Source: Gemmata sp.
GTDB taxonomy: Bacteria; Planctomycetota; Planctomycetia; Gemmatales; Gemmataceae
DNA length: 64,000 nt
Reading direction: 5' to 3'
Assembly: GCA_025055115.1 (NCBI GenBank)
Contig: JANWYJ010000088.1
Coordinates: 25,840-89,839, forward strand
In this document: piece after piece, positions 44,229 through 53,134 of the stretch
How the letters are laid out: every line of letters starts with the position of its first letter
Numbering within the stretch: position 1 is the first letter of the stretch
Notes under the pieces: model-generated
Database searches by the model: none
What the model was told of the DNA's origin: nothing
Seen by the model: only the letters and a program-made list of their open reading frames with translations
Translations under genes and position numbers: made by a program

Positions 44229-46388
44229 ATGATCTCGCGACGTGAAGCCCTCACTGTCCCTACGGCACTGCTCTTCACCGGCGGCTTGCGCTCGACTGTG
44301 GCCGCTGCCGAAGAGAACCCCACTCGAGCTTTCGTTGGCACGCAGAAATCGTCGGATCGTCGCCTCCGGCCGCCCAAAACCCTCAACGACCATTTCCCCT
44401 TTGTAGTCCCGCCATCCCAAGAGGCGTGGGAACTGCGGCGGCAACAGCTGCGCACGCAACTATTGGTGGCCAACGGGTTGTGGCCACTGCCGGAGAAAAC
44501 CCCGCTGAACGCCACCATTCATGGCCGCATCGACCGCGACGGTTACACGATTGAGAAAGTTTACTTCGCCTCGATGCCGGGGCATTACGTGTGTGGCAAT
44601 CTTTATCGGCCAGCGCCGCGGGAAGGCTCGTCGTCGGCTCCGCGGAAGCATCCGGGCATTCTCTTCGCCCATGGGCATTGGAAAGACGGTCGCTTCCACG
44701 ATGCCGGTGAGAAAGCGGCGAAAGCCAGTGTCGACGCCAAAGGCGAACCGGACCTCGACCGTGGCCGCTTCTTCATGCAAGCTCTGCCGGCCACCTTAGC
44801 CCGACTCGGTTTCGTCGTATTCCACTACGATATGGTCGGCTATGCTGATAGTACTGCGATTCCGCACCGCGAAGGCTTCCGCGATGCCGCCGCTGAGCTG
44901 CGGCTGCAAAGCCAAATGGGGCTGCAGACGTGGAACAGCCTTCGCGCGCTGGATTTCCTCAGCAGTCTGCCGGATGTGGACCCGCAGAAACTTGGTATGA
45001 CCGGGGCCAGCGGTGGTGGTACCCAAACGTTCATTCTCGCCGCCATCGACGACCGTCTGGCCTGCGTCTTTCCCGCGGTGATGGTCAGCACGGCCATGCA
45101 GGGTGGGTGTGTTTGCGAGAATTGTTCCTACCTCCGCATCAACACCGGCAATGTGGAAATCGCTGCCTTGTTTGCCCCCAAACCGATGGCCTTTTCCTGC
45201 GCCAACGATTGGACGAAGGATTTCCTCCGCCAAGGCTATCCCGAACTGCGGCAGTTGTATCAACTCTACGACGCCCCCGAACGTGTGGCGGCCCGCGAAT
45301 GGCTCCAGTATGGCCACCAATACAACGTCCATGCCCGCGAATTCATGTACTCCTGGATGCTCAAGCATCTGGCCGGAAAAGAGGAGAAAGTCACGGAGCC
45401 GCCGTTCCGACCAGTACCCCCCCAAGAATTGAGCGTTTTCGACGACCAACACCCACGGCCCAAAGATGAACTCGATGCCAAAGCCCTCCGCGCGGCGATG
45501 ACCAAAGCCAGCGATGAGCAAATGGCCCGTCTCTGGCCCCAGGATGCCAAAAGCCTCCGGGAATTCCGGCGCATTGTCGAACCGGCCCTGCGCGTCATGG
45601 TGCAGTACGATACCCTCCCGCGGCCCGACGAATTGGCCGAATGGGGGGCACCGGAACGCCAGCAGCAAAAACTCCCCGGCGGCCTGATCGCCTCCGCGGG
45701 GGAACTGGGCCATCGCAGTAAAACCGGCGAGAGTGTCCCGTATTGTCTTGTCGCCAAAGCCGCCGGACGAGTGAAAGGAGAAGTGATCTGGGTGCATCCC
45801 CAAGGAAAGATCAGTTTGTTGATGAATGATAAAATCAATCCTTTGGTCCAACAGTTGTTAGAAGCCGATTTCCGCGTTCGGGCCATCGACCCGTTGGGAA
45901 TTGGCGAACACAGCGATGAGAAACCGTTTACGGTGGATCAAGGCTATGCCGGATACACCTTCGGTTACAACTTACCGCTGTTGGCTCAGCGGGTGCGCGA
46001 TGTGCTGTTGGTGGTGCGGGCCCATACTCAGCCCAAGTTACCGCTTCTGTTGGTTGGGTGGGATGCATTCGGCCCCCTGGCGATTCTCGCCAAAGCCCTC
46101 GATGGCGGCGTCATCACCAAGACTGCGGCCGATGTTCATGGCTTCGATTTCGCGAAAATCGAGAAAACCGATGATCCGATGATGCTACCCGGTGCTGTCA
46201 AATACGGTGGATTAGGAGCCTTTTTGGCCTTGTGTGTGCCGGATGAGGTGCTCGCCTACAATCACCAAGGCACGGACATCGCGCGGATTTCCCAGGCCGC
46301 CTATCGAGCGGCTGGGGCTGCGCAGAAGCTCCATCTTCACCCCGATCCGCTCGACGCCGCCCAAGTGATCGCCTGGTTGGTGAAGTGA
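44229..46388 (+). CDS. Exported alpha/beta-hydrolase (acetyl xylan esterase-like)
   Basis: 719 residues. It starts MISRREALTVPTALLF, with a Tat-like SRRE motif. The catalytic core has GILFAHGHWKDGRF and the nucleophile elbow GMTGASGGGTQTFILAA. The N-terminal two thirds match an acetyl xylan esterase-like hydrolase of planctomycetes. The C-terminal third, HRSKTGESVPYCLV onwards, resembles a second, partial alpha/beta hydrolase domain without a clear nucleophile. It may remove acyl groups from polysaccharides in the periplasm. AGGAG lies 8 nt upstream. The next gene starts 23 bp after its stop. Confidence 0.8.
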   Translation: MISRREALTVPTALLFTGGLRSTVAAAEENPTRAFVGTQKSSDRRLRPPKTLNDHFPFVVPPSQEAWELRRQQLRTQLLVANGLWPLPEKTPLNATIHGRIDRDGYTIEKVYFASMPGHYVCGNLYRPAPREGSSSAPRKHPGILFAHGHWKDGRFHDAGEKAAKASVDAKGEPDLDRGRFFMQALPATLARLGFVVFHYDMVGYADSTAIPHREGFRDAAAELRLQSQMGLQTWNSLRALDFLSSLPDVDPQKLGMTGASGGGTQTFILAAIDDRLACVFPAVMVSTAMQGGCVCENCSYLRINTGNVEIAALFAPKPMAFSCANDWTKDFLRQGYPELRQLYQLYDAPERVAAREWLQYGHQYNVHAREFMYSWMLKHLAGKEEKVTEPPFRPVPPQELSVFDDQHPRPKDELDAKALRAAMTKASDEQMARLWPQDAKSLREFRRIVEPALRVMVQYDTLPRPDELAEWGAPERQQQKLPGGLIASAGELGHRSKTGESVPYCLVAKAAGRVKGEVIWVHPQGKISLLMNDKINPLVQQLLEADFRVRAIDPLGIGEHSDEKPFTVDQGYAGYTFGYNLPLLAQRVRDVLLVVRAHTQPKLPLLLVGWDAFGPLAILAKALDGGVITKTAADVHGFDFAKIEKTDDPMMLPGAVKYGGLGAFLALCVPDEVLAYNHQGTDIARISQAAYRAAGAAQKLHLHPDPLDAAQVIAWLVK

Positions 46389-46411
46389 AGTTATCTCAAC
46401 GTGGAGTTCTC

Positions 46412-47398
46412 ATGACCCGAAGCCTGGTTCTGGTGGTACTGGTCGCACTCGTACTGGAGGGGCGGACGGTGTTTTACACCGTCGATGCGGCTGAGTTTGT
46501 CTATGTCACCCGTTTTGGCGAACCGGTCGCCATCCGCGATGGTGGCCTCGACGCGGGTTTGCACCTCAAAGCCCCATGGCCGATCGACGCAGTATTCCGC
46601 ATCGATCGGCGCGTACAATCCTTCGACTTACCCGCGGTCGAATCGCTCACCCGCGATCCCACAGGGCGAACGGTCGATACCACCATCGCTGTGGATGCCT
46701 TCGTGACGTGGAAAATCCCAGATGCTGAAGCGGCCGACCGCTTCGTGAAATCGGTCCGCACGCCTGAACAGGCGAAGAAGATTCTCGCCCCTCTCATCAA
46801 TGGCCAACTGGCCGCCGTCATCAGCCGTATGCCGATTACGGATCTCATCGGCGTCATTGAGGGCGACGATCCCCACTTGATCGACGATCGTTACAACCGC
46901 TTGCGGCAGCGGCTTTTGGGGAGCGACAGCCCCAGCGACGATCTGCGCCGCAAGGCGCTGACCGATTTCGGTATCGAAATTCTTGATCTTCGCGTGCGTC
47001 GGTTCAGTTACCCCGAAGCGGTGCGCAGCAGCATTGCCGAACGGATTCGCAGCGAGCGGGCGAAAAAAGTGGCCGACTACGAAAGCGAAGGGCGCAAACG
47101 CGCCTCCGACATTCTCAGCGATGCCGACCGACGTGCCCGGACCATCGAAGCCACCGCGCGTGCGGAAAAGACGAAAATTCAGGGCCAGGCCGACGCGGAA
47201 GCCGCGCTCATCCGCGCCACCGCCTACGAACAAGATCGCGAATTCTTCCTGTTCCTCGAAAGCCTGCGTTCATTCCGCAAAATCCTCGCCAACAGTCGCG
47301 ATTTGTTACTGCTGAGCACCAAGCATCCGTTGCTGAAACCCGCCCTCGACGGCCCTCCCCCCCCACCCAAAAACGGTGAGGGGAAAAAAGACAAGTGA
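46412..47398 (+). CDS. HflC-like SPFH/Band 7 protein
   Basis: 328 residues with one N-terminal membrane helix, then an SPFH domain (YVTRFGEPVAIRDGGLDAGLHLKAPWPID) and a long charged coiled coil (SERAKKVADYESEGRKRASDIL...). The C-terminus is PPPPPKNGEGKKDK. HflC-type proteins form large ring assemblies in the membrane with HflK and regulate FtsH; no ftsH is present in this window. The ATG at 46412 has GGAG 7 nt upstream. It is probably co-transcribed with the next gene (41 bp gap). Confidence 0.88.
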   Translation: MTRSLVLVVLVALVLEGRTVFYTVDAAEFVYVTRFGEPVAIRDGGLDAGLHLKAPWPIDAVFRIDRRVQSFDLPAVESLTRDPTGRTVDTTIAVDAFVTWKIPDAEAADRFVKSVRTPEQAKKILAPLINGQLAAVISRMPITDLIGVIEGDDPHLIDDRYNRLRQRLLGSDSPSDDLRRKALTDFGIEILDLRVRRFSYPEAVRSSIAERIRSERAKKVADYESEGRKRASDILSDADRRARTIEATARAEKTKIQGQADAEAALIRATAYEQDREFFLFLESLRSFRKILANSRDLLLLSTKHPLLKPALDGPPPPPKNGEGKKDK

Positions 47399-47439
47399 AT
47401 GGCTCCATCGAGTTTCGTGGTTGTTTGTAGGGAGCGGCC

Positions 47440-48387
47440 ATGCTGAAACTCCGCTATCTGTTCTTGTTGCTTGTGGTGAGCTATCTGGCTACCGGCATCT
47501 ACCAGGTGGGTCCCGACCAGCGGGCCGTGGTGCGCCGTTTTGGGCAAGTGGTGGCCCGCCCCGGACCCGGCTTGGGCTTCGGCTGGCCGTGGGGGATCGA
47601 TCAGGTCGATCGCATCCCGGTGCGTACGGTGCGGCAATTGCGCGTTGGCTACGATCCCAATACCGCCAATGACGCGGTCACGTCGCCTGGTCAGATGCTC
47701 ACTGGCGATCAAAACCTCGTCAACATTCAATTGGTTCTCGATTATGCGATCGGTGAAACGGACGCCGACCTTGATGATTACGTGCTTCACCGCGACCGCG
47801 TCGAAGCCATCTTGGCTCGGGCGACAGAAGCGGCGATGGGTGAATGGGCCGCTGCGCACTCCATCGACCAGGTATTACTCACCGGTAACGCCGCTCTTCC
47901 CGTGTGGGTGATGAACCGCTTGCACGAGCGGCTGCCGGTATTGCGACTGGGGGTCCGGGTGCAACGGGCCAGTGTGGCGATACTCGCGCCACCCGATGAA
48001 GTCCGCGCGGCCTTCGAGGCGGTCAACCAGGCCGAAACCGCCATCCGTACCCGCGAAACTCAAGCCCGGCAACAGAGCGAACAACGCCTCACCCAGGCCA
48101 ACGCCGTCAAATACCGGCTCGAACAAGAAGCTGCGCAATACCGCGACGAACAGCTGGCCCAAGCCGCAGCGGAAGCCGAGGCTTTCCGCAAAGAACTGAT
48201 GGCCTTCCGCGAAGTGCTTAAAAGCCACCCAGACGCCCTCGCCTTTCTCTGGTGGCAAGAAATGCAGGACATTCTCGACACCTTGACCACACGCGGCAGC
48301 GAAGTCAAACCGCTTGATCACTACTTGCTCAACGGTGAACTGAATTTGTACGAAGTCTCAAAGTTCTTCAACCCGCTCCGCCGCTAA
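47440..48387 (+). CDS. HflK-like SPFH/Band 7 protein
   Basis: 315 residues. It has an N-terminal membrane helix (YLFLLLVVSYLATGIYQVG), the SPFH start PDQRAVVRRFGQVVARPGPGLGFGWPWGIDQVDRIPV, and a coiled coil rich in A, E, Q and R (ETAIRTRETQARQQSEQRL). It has a hydrophilic C-terminal region. With HflC it should form a membrane cage around FtsH. The order here (hflC-like then hflK-like) is reversed relative to Escherichia coli. The ribosome site is GGGAG. Confidence 0.88.
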   Translation: MLKLRYLFLLLVVSYLATGIYQVGPDQRAVVRRFGQVVARPGPGLGFGWPWGIDQVDRIPVRTVRQLRVGYDPNTANDAVTSPGQMLTGDQNLVNIQLVLDYAIGETDADLDDYVLHRDRVEAILARATEAAMGEWAAAHSIDQVLLTGNAALPVWVMNRLHERLPVLRLGVRVQRASVAILAPPDEVRAAFEAVNQAETAIRTRETQARQQSEQRLTQANAVKYRLEQEAAQYRDEQLAQAAAEAEAFRKELMAFREVLKSHPDALAFLWWQEMQDILDTLTTRGSEVKPLDHYLLNGELNLYEVSKFFNPLRR

Positions 48388-48429
48388 TCTCAACGCCCCC
48401 CATCCCCCCGTGGTCCGCGCGGCTTTCAG

Positions 48430-48537
48430 CCGCCGTGCGGCCCATCACTCCAACAGCCGCCGTGCGGCCCATCACTCCAACAGCCGCGGTGCAGCCCATC
48501 ACTCCAACAGCCGCCGTGCAGCCCATCACTCCAAGCT
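48430..48537. repeat. Four tandem 27-bp units
   Basis: Head-to-tail units start at 48430, 48457, 48484 and 48511, each 27 bp. Units 1 and 2 are identical; unit 3 differs in two or three bases and unit 4 in a few. Each contains GCCCATCACTCCAA. The last unit overlaps the end of the gene at 48526. The 27-bp length encodes nine residues in any frame, but the plus reading frame there has no family similarity. There are no unique spacers, so this is not a CRISPR. Confidence 0.88.
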
Positions 48538-49287
48538 CTTAGCGCGGCCGGTGTGCTCACCACAAACGAGGGTCCGCCGCACTGCAGCGCGTTCCGCTTC
48601 AGCGGCGTGCCGGTTGCCCATGTACTCCTGGATGGCGGCGAGGTAAGTTCGTGTTCGTGGATCGCTCGGCTTCAGTTCCTTCGCCTCCGTCAAAGCCCGG
48701 TAGGCTTTGCAGAGAATCTCTTCACAAAATGCCGCGTCGCGGTGTGGATCGGTTTCTTGCTGCCGAACCAAAAGCCACAGCCCGACACCGCGATGGTACA
48801 ATTCGGCGAACTGATCGCCCCGTTGCTGCGCCATTTCCAACAATTGGATATGGGCCGTGATCAGTTCCGCCGCCAAGGCCGTGCCATGTGTTTCCGCATC
48901 GCGTGTGAAGCATTCGTAGTGGAACTGGGCTTCGCGCAGGCCATGGCATCGGGTGTATAAAGCCGCGAGTTGGAAGCGAAACAAGGGTTGGTCCGGATGG
49001 CGTTGGACATACGCTTCCAGATGGCGAGCCGCGCCGTGCAGATCGTCGCGTTCCAAGCATTCCATGAAAAGGGCGAGAAAGTCTGGTTCCCTGGGAACCG
49101 GGCTGTGTGGCGATGGTTCGGACGGCCCGACTGGGGTCGCTTGCGGCGGCGGGGAGAAGCTGACCGGTGTGGGTCCCGTGGGGGCGAGCGGAGGTGTGGA
49201 TCGCTCGTTGACCGCAGGTGCTACGGTACGCAACGACTCACAACCCAAGGTCGCGAGAAGGAAGCAACCGAGTAAGCGAACCCGCAT
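48526..49287 (-). CDS. Putative lipoprotein with TPR-like helical repeats
   Basis: 253 residues. It starts MRVRLLGCFLLATLGCESL, a signal with a lipobox-like LGC. A Pro/Ser-rich linker (residues 30-70) is followed by TPR-like helical pairs: LHGAARHLEAYVQRHPDQPLFRFQLAALYTRC and AAELITAHIQLLEMAQQRGDQ. No catalytic motif is seen. Its likely role is protein binding at the membrane. The ATG at 49287 has GGAGGA 9 nt upstream, which decides the start. The gene ends within the 27-bp tandem repeats, so its C-terminus may have been altered by the expansion. Confidence 0.68.
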   Translation of the reverse strand: MRVRLLGCFLLATLGCESLRTVAPAVNERSTPPLAPTGPTPVSFSPPPQATPVGPSEPSPHSPVPREPDFLALFMECLERDDLHGAARHLEAYVQRHPDQPLFRFQLAALYTRCHGLREAQFHYECFTRDAETHGTALAAELITAHIQLLEMAQQRGDQFAELYHRGVGLWLLVRQQETDPHRDAAFCEEILCKAYRALTEAKELKPSDPRTRTYLAAIQEYMGNRHAAEAERAAVRRTLVCGEHTGRAKSLE

Positions 49288-49396
49288 CGCGATTCCTCCG
49301 AGGGCACGGAGTTCATCGACGGCGCAGGTGAGAGCGGTTGACGTCAGTCCGTGAATCTGGCGAAGCAACGCGGCAAGCTGGGCAATTTCTTCTTGC

Positions 49397-49502
49397 GATA
49401 ACGAAAGTAGCGGGCACAGCCGCCGGTGCGAGTTGGTCCCAGGACTGTTCTGAACTTACGCTCAACGGGATAACGAAAGTAGCGGGCACAGCCGCCGGTG
49501 CG
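49397..49502. repeat. 34-bp direct repeat in the 49288-49659 intergenic region
   Basis: Copies at 49397-49430 and 49469-49502 agree over 34 bp (core ACGAAAGTAGCGGGCACAGC). They are separated by 38 bp. They lie in the largest gene-free stretch (49288-49659, 372 bp), between divergent genes. I found no other feature there besides this repeat and probable promoters. They could affect expression of either gene. Confidence 0.8.
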
Positions 49503-49659
49503 CGGGAGAACTACTGTGCGGTTTCTCGGGGCCGATCAGCCGGGGGGGTGGCTGGGGGTGTATTCCCACGATGTCCGGAGAAAGACCTTTTTGCTTCATT
49601 CCATAAGGCCGCGATGGTAGTCTGGGGGGGCCATGAACCTATCCCCAGGAGCCGTTGCC

Positions 49660-50409
49660 ATGCCTTCGCGCCGCGAATTCCATGCTCAGTTGCTCGGTTC
49701 GGTGATCACGTTTTCGCTCATCGAATGGCTCTGGACGCGTGACCTGTTCGCTGCCGATGCCCCAGCCAGCATCGGAAAATGGTTCGCGGAACTGGTAGCA
49801 ATGACCCAAGACCTCCGCGGACAAAAACTCACCGATGTGCAATTTCAGGCCCAAATGGAAAACCTCTACAAACGGGTCGATCTGAAGGAACTGTGTGCGC
49901 TGATCCGATTGGACGAAATCGAGAAGAAAACGAAACTACCCGACACAGGGGCTGCGAACATCGGCTTCGATCTGTCGAAAGTTGAGGGTTTGCCGGCTCA
50001 GCTCGGCTTTGGCAAGCAGATTTTCGGTTGCCGCAAAGGCCGCAGTATTGTTCCGCACGGCCACGTCAACATGTGTACCGGGTTTATTGTCCTCAAAGGC
50101 CAGTGGCACGGCCGCCACTACGACCGCGTGGAAACCCACAACGACCATTACATCATCCGACCGACCATCGACCGTACCTTCGGCCCTGGCGACCTCTCCA
50201 CAATTTCCGACCATAAGGACAACGTCCATTGGTTTGAAGCTACCAGTGACGTTGGATTCATCTTCAATGTTCACGTCATTGGCTACGATAAAACGATCCA
50301 GGAAACCAGCGGGCGTCTCTATCTCGACCCCCAGGGCGAAAAGCTCGCCAACGGCCTGATCAAAGCGCCGAAAATGACCAGTGCCGACTGCCACAAGAAA
50401 TATGGATGA
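49660..50409 (+). CDS. Exported cupin-like protein, function unknown
   Basis: 249 residues with a leader (MPSRREFHAQLLGSVITFSLIEWLW). The mature part has a run of His residues: VPHGHVNMC, GRHYDRVETHNDHYI and ISDHKDNVHWFEA, which fit a cupin metal site. No named family is clear; it is perhaps a metal-dependent dioxygenase-like or sensor protein. AGGAG lies 9 nt upstream of the ATG at 49660. The next gene overlaps its stop by 8 bp, so the two are coupled. Confidence 0.5.
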   Translation: MPSRREFHAQLLGSVITFSLIEWLWTRDLFAADAPASIGKWFAELVAMTQDLRGQKLTDVQFQAQMENLYKRVDLKELCALIRLDEIEKKTKLPDTGAANIGFDLSKVEGLPAQLGFGKQIFGCRKGRSIVPHGHVNMCTGFIVLKGQWHGRHYDRVETHNDHYIIRPTIDRTFGPGDLSTISDHKDNVHWFEATSDVGFIFNVHVIGYDKTIQETSGRLYLDPQGEKLANGLIKAPKMTSADCHKKYG

Positions 50410-50965
50410 CCTGTCGATGTCCGCGACACTGCCGCCGGAGCTATTGCTGTGTGAAGCCGTGGCGTTCGCCGCCCGCGTTCATCGCCACATGCTCCGCAAA
50501 GATGGCCAAACACCGTATGTCAGCCACGTTGTCCGCGTCGGTCTGGTGGTCCGGCAGGTGTTTGGCTTCGACGATCCGCGCATGCTGGCGGCGGCCTTCC
50601 TGCACGACACGATCGAAGACACCAACACCGATTACGATGATCTGTGCGAACGCTTCGGCCCGGTTGTGGCCGGGTGGGTGGCCACCCTCACCAAAGACAT
50701 GCGCCTGCCCCACGACGATCGCGAAGCGGCCTACATCCACGCCTTGGCGACGGCCGAGTGGCCGGTCAAAGTCATCAAACTGGCCGACATTTATGATAAC
50801 CTCAACGATTCGCAACACCTGGCAGCTTCCGCGCAACGGCAGACCTTCCGGAAGTCGCGCCGCTATCTGGAAGCTCTGCGCGTCAACCTGCCACCGGAAG
50901 CCCAGGTGGCGTGGCAACTGGTGGAACGGCGGCTCCAAGAATGCGAAGTGCGTTCATCGGAATAG
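50402..50965 (+). CDS. Single-domain RelA/SpoT-like HD hydrolase (MESH1/SAH type)
   Basis: 187 residues. The HD-domain metal site is complete: HMLRKDGQTPYVSHVV (first His), AAAFLHDTIEDT (HD and the ED pair that marks ppGpp hydrolases), and VIKLADIYDNLNDSQHL (Asp). Only the hydrolase half of RelA/SpoT is present, as in small alarmone hydrolases and MESH1. It probably removes the 3' pyrophosphate of (p)ppGpp, or acts on a related nucleotide. The ATG at 50402 is inside the last codons of the cupin-like gene (8-bp overlap). Confidence 0.85.
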   Translation: MDDLSMSATLPPELLLCEAVAFAARVHRHMLRKDGQTPYVSHVVRVGLVVRQVFGFDDPRMLAAAFLHDTIEDTNTDYDDLCERFGPVVAGWVATLTKDMRLPHDDREAAYIHALATAEWPVKVIKLADIYDNLNDSQHLAASAQRQTFRKSRRYLEALRVNLPPEAQVAWQLVERRLQECEVRSSE

Positions 50966-51118
50966 TGATCAAAGCCTGGAGGAAGCGATGGTGGGGCCAT
51001 TTGCTCAGAATTTAGGCTAGCACTGTGGATTTCGCGAGCAGAAAATGATAGGCTACACGTATAACGGGATGATGATGGACCAGTTCCCGTGGCTTCCTCT
51101 CCCGGAAGCGTTGACTCG

Positions 51119-52228
51119 ATGCCCAAAAATGAGCAGTTCGAGCCGCCGCTGCCTGAAATTGTTGGCAGTTCGCCGGCTATGCAAGAGGTTTACCGGCTTG
51201 TTCGCTTGGCCGCGCCCAAATCCGCGCATGTACTGCTGATCGGCGAAACCGGAACCGGCAAAGAAGTGATCGCCAAGGCAGTTCACAAACTCAGCCGCCG
51301 CGCCGATGGTCCGTTCATTCGCGTCAATTGTGGTGCGCTGCATGAAAATTTGCTGGAAAGTGAATTATTTGGCCACATCAAAGGGGCGTTCACCGGCGCC
51401 GTTGAAAACAAGACCGGCCGCTTTGAAGCCGCCCACGGCGGCACCATCTTTCTGGACGAAATCAACAGCACTTCCCCCAAATTGCAGGTGAAGTTGCTGC
51501 GGGTGCTGCAAGAGAAAGAGTTTGAACGGGTTGGTGATAGCCGGACGATCCGCGTTGATGTTCGCGTGATCGCTGCCACGAATGCATCGCTCGAACAAGC
51601 GGTAGAAGACGGCAGTTTCCGCGAAGACCTCTACTATCGTCTCAACGTGATTCCCATCACGCTTCCTCCCCTGCGCGAACGGCGGGACGACATCCCGCTG
51701 TTGGCGCAGTTTTTCGTTCAACGCTATGGCGAAGTCCACAAATGCCCGGTGCCGGAGCTGACGCCGATGGTCCTGGAGGCCCTCAAAGCCTACGATTGGC
51801 CCGGCAACGTCCGCGAGTTGGAAAACACCTTGGAGCGGCTGATTGTCTTTGCCGACGGAGGGCCGATCACGCCCGACATGCTGCGCTTCGGGCGGCTGCG
51901 GCCGGTCATCCGAGGCCCGCGGAGCAGTGGAATCCCCACCGATGTTCCATCCTTGATTCACGCGCTGGTGCGTGTGGGCTTACACGCTCCCCGTCCTGAT
52001 GGGGTGAAACTGCACAAATTCCTCGTGGATGGCGTCGAGCGCGAGTTGATCGAAGCCGTCTTGCGGGAATGTAACGATAACCAAGTGAAAGCCGCGGAGC
52101 GGCTCGGCATCAACCGCAATACGCTGCACAAGAAACGCGAAGAGTATCGTCGGGCGGAAAGCGGCTGGCGCGGCGAGCCTGCGGCCGACGCTGGTGCGAA
52201 CGAACCTCCCGCCAGCGCGGCGGGTTAA
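51119..52228 (+). CDS. Sigma-54-dependent transcriptional activator without a regulatory domain
   Basis: About 369 residues. The AAA+ domain starts IVGSSPAMQEVYRLVRLAA, has Walker A GETGTGKE, the GAFTGA loop that contacts sigma-54 (LFGHIKGAFTGAVENKTG), Walker B GTIFLDEIN and the arginine-finger region FREDLYYRLNV. A Fis-type helix-turn-helix lies near the end (NQVKAAERLGINRNTLHKKREEYR). No N-terminal sensing domain is present, so activity must be set by a partner or by expression, as in PspF. The ATG at 51119 and a GTG at 51089 are both possible; I use the former. Confidence 0.92.
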   Translation: MPKNEQFEPPLPEIVGSSPAMQEVYRLVRLAAPKSAHVLLIGETGTGKEVIAKAVHKLSRRADGPFIRVNCGALHENLLESELFGHIKGAFTGAVENKTGRFEAAHGGTIFLDEINSTSPKLQVKLLRVLQEKEFERVGDSRTIRVDVRVIAATNASLEQAVEDGSFREDLYYRLNVIPITLPPLRERRDDIPLLAQFFVQRYGEVHKCPVPELTPMVLEALKAYDWPGNVRELENTLERLIVFADGGPITPDMLRFGRLRPVIRGPRSSGIPTDVPSLIHALVRVGLHAPRPDGVKLHKFLVDGVERELIEAVLRECNDNQVKAAERLGINRNTLHKKREEYRRAESGWRGEPAADAGANEPPASAAG

Positions 52229-52340
52229 CGCTCATCGCTGGCTCCTCCCTTCGGGGGGCCTTCGCCCCGACGATTTCGACATGGAAAGGAAGCGGGTTAA
52301 CGCTCGTCGTTGGCCCCTCCCTTCGGGGGGCCTTCGCCCC
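52220..52340. repeat. 49-bp direct repeat with TTCG-loop hairpins after the sigma-54 activator gene
   Basis: Copies at 52220-52268 and 52292-52340, with 3 or 4 differences. The left copy contains the stop codon of the upstream gene. Each copy carries CCCTTCGGGG, which folds as a stable TTCG tetraloop, followed by GGGGCCTTCGCCCC. The pair may serve as terminators. There is no T-tract. Confidence 0.65.
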
Positions 52341-52418
52341 TCTCGTCCACCCGAAAGTTGATGAGTGACGGATTCTCTTTCTGGCGACTATCCGCCAAGC
52401 CCGGTCCCGTGGGCACCT

Positions 52419-52913
52419 CTATTCCACCCGATAGGGGCTATTCGGGTCGTTCTCGTGGCGGATTTCGTCGACTGGTTCTTGCTTCAGCCAGCCGCCGTAA
52501 AGCCGGTTGGCCGCATTGAACACCCAGCCGGCCGTTGTACCGATGTTCTTGTAGGCGTGAACGACCCCGGGGGGCACGATCACGGCAAAGGGAGCGTTTT
52601 CCCCGACCTCACGCACCTCTCGGGTCCCGAAACTCGCGGAGTTGGGCCGGGCATCCCACAAATAGACGCGAAACGTCGAAGGACCGAGGAAGCAGAAGTA
52701 ATCGGCCTGGTCGCGGTGTTCGTGTGGTCCGCGGACCACTCCCGGTTGCGTCATGGATACATACGCCATCACCGGGTGAAACGGAGGCGGTATCAAATCA
52801 TTGCGAAATAATTCCACTAACCAGCCGCGGGCATCGGTGAAGAACTTTAGCGGAATCCACGCCACATCGGCAATCACACCGCGTTCGAGATACTTCGGCA
52901 ACACCACGTTCAT
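52419..52913 (-). CDS. dTDP-4-dehydrorhamnose 3,5-epimerase (RmlC)-like cupin
   Basis: 164 residues. The typical motifs are FTDARGWLVELFRND, VRGPHEHRDQADYFCFLG (with the catalytic His), and PPGVVHAYKNIG with FNAANRLYGG. The enzyme family epimerises dTDP-4-keto-6-deoxyglucose on the way to rhamnose. It is shorter than full RmlC (about 180), with some loops missing, so the substrate may be another nucleotide sugar. It stands alone with no rhamnose operon nearby. Confidence 0.82.
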   Translation of the reverse strand: MNVVLPKYLERGVIADVAWIPLKFFTDARGWLVELFRNDLIPPPFHPVMAYVSMTQPGVVRGPHEHRDQADYFCFLGPSTFRVYLWDARPNSASFGTREVREVGENAPFAVIVPPGVVHAYKNIGTTAGWVFNAANRLYGGWLKQEPVDEIRHENDPNSPYRVE

Positions 52914-52971
52914 GAGCCGTTACCACTCTGCCAGGTTGTGTGCGAAGCGATTGTGGGAAGTGGCCGTGGCC

Positions 52972-53074
52972 CTGTCAACTCCGTTCTGAAAGTTGACCGC
53001 GTTGAACGCAGCAAATTCTGTCACTGGTGTGATAGTACCACCTGCTGTCAACTCCGTTCTGAAAGTTGACCGCG
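52972..53074. repeat. 30-bp direct repeat in a divergent promoter region
   Basis: Identical 30-bp copies at 52972-53001 and 53045-53074 (core TCAACTCCGTTCTGAAAGTT). They are separated by 43 bp and lie between the epimerase and the zinc peptidase genes, which are transcribed away from each other. They could be binding sites or a simple duplication of one promoter segment. Confidence 0.8.
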
Positions 53075-53134
53075 CAGAACGGCCCAACGCACACGCACGT
53101 ATAATGGAGTGCATCCGCCAAAGAGAGGGAATGT

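Noticed and set aside
44796..45851. A 351-residue minus-strand frame
   Set aside because: It lies fully antisense to the acetyl xylan esterase-like gene, whose catalytic motifs are visible.
48430..48537. CRISPR-like repeats
   Set aside because: The four 27-bp units are directly adjacent with no unique spacers, and no cas gene is near.
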